DNA of 18,113 nt, from assembly GCA_030674155.1 (NCBI GenBank), contig CM060335.1, positions 39,835,271 to 39,853,383 of the forward strand, in the 5' to 3' direction. Shown here in pieces: positions 17,886 through 18,113 of the stretch. The position numbers and the translations under genes were made by a program. The DNA comes from Stramonita haemastoma (Eukaryota; Mollusca; Gastropoda; Neogastropoda; Muricidae). The notes below the pieces were generated by a model. The model was not told where the DNA came from, searched no databases, and saw nothing but the letters and a program-made list of their open reading frames with translations. Positions within the stretch are counted from its first letter, which is position 1. Each line of letters starts with the position of its first letter.

Positions 17886-18113
17886 CAATTGTATTGTGTA
17901 CAATGATACCTTTCAAATTCATGTTTGTTTGTTGTCTTTTTTAAATGCTTTTTTTATATGTAGTATAATCTCCTTTAAGTACAGAGAAATATGTTATCTT
18001 TTCAAATGCACATGTATCATCATTTCAGTTTCCCTTTTTTTTCAACTGACTGTATTGTTATCTCATGTTCAACTACATATTATCATCCTAGCAAATATAC
18101 ATAATATTATATC
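17886..18113. other. AT-rich DNA, nothing recognised
   Basis: T-rich and AT-rich sequence to the window end. No gene or repeat recognised. Confidence 0.5.

Overview
The window looks like animal, most likely molluscan (gastropod), nuclear DNA. It has spliced exons with GT/AG boundaries, tRNA-derived SINEs of a type I associate with marine snails, a non-LTR retrotransposon fragment, a DIRS-type retrotransposon, and many micro- and minisatellites. There is no bacterial gene organisation, and no tRNA, rRNA or CRISPR locus. The species assignment is inference from repeat content only.

Host gene. Three exons encode the C-terminal part of a ZNFX1-like protein (NFX1-type zinc finger-containing protein 1, with an RZ-type zinc finger split by an intron). 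Two exons are on the + strand (7111-7539 and 9510-9669). The terminal exon is on the - strand (15857-16102), although its splice phase and protein continue exon 9510-9669 exactly. A 100-N scaffold gap (10514-10613) lies between them, so either the right-hand contig is placed backwards or two paralogues converge here. The terminal exon also carries a one-frame break at a G4 run.

Left region (1-7110). A tRNA/5S-rRNA hybrid SINE (314-592) is followed by AT-rich DNA and a 42-bp minisatellite. A complete DIRS1-type tyrosine-recombinase retrotransposon (1447-6348, - strand) is inserted in that minisatellite. It has inverted terminal repeats, an internal complementary region that matches both outer ends perfectly, a gag-like ORF, a reverse transcriptase/RNase H/methyltransferase-like ORF and a tyrosine recombinase ORF. 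Gag and RT overlap in the -1 frame, and a correctly phased T TTT TTA heptamer sits exactly where the RT frame opens. The empty target site is preserved in a neighbouring minisatellite unit, showing a seamless insertion at AATT.

Middle (7540-10513). The introns hold a (GT)n tract, a LINE RT fragment, two SINEs placed head to head, a (GA)n tract grown inside a SINE, and a long GTT/CTT/CTC low-complexity tract.

Right region (10614-18113). This is mostly tandem repeats: compound (AC)(AT)(GT) tracts, an AATAC array, a 63-bp array, a 58-bp array with a hairpin in each unit just downstream of the terminal exon's stop codon, and 64/32-bp arrays whose units carry copies of that exon's 3' splice site. 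More dispersed repeats and one SINE follow.
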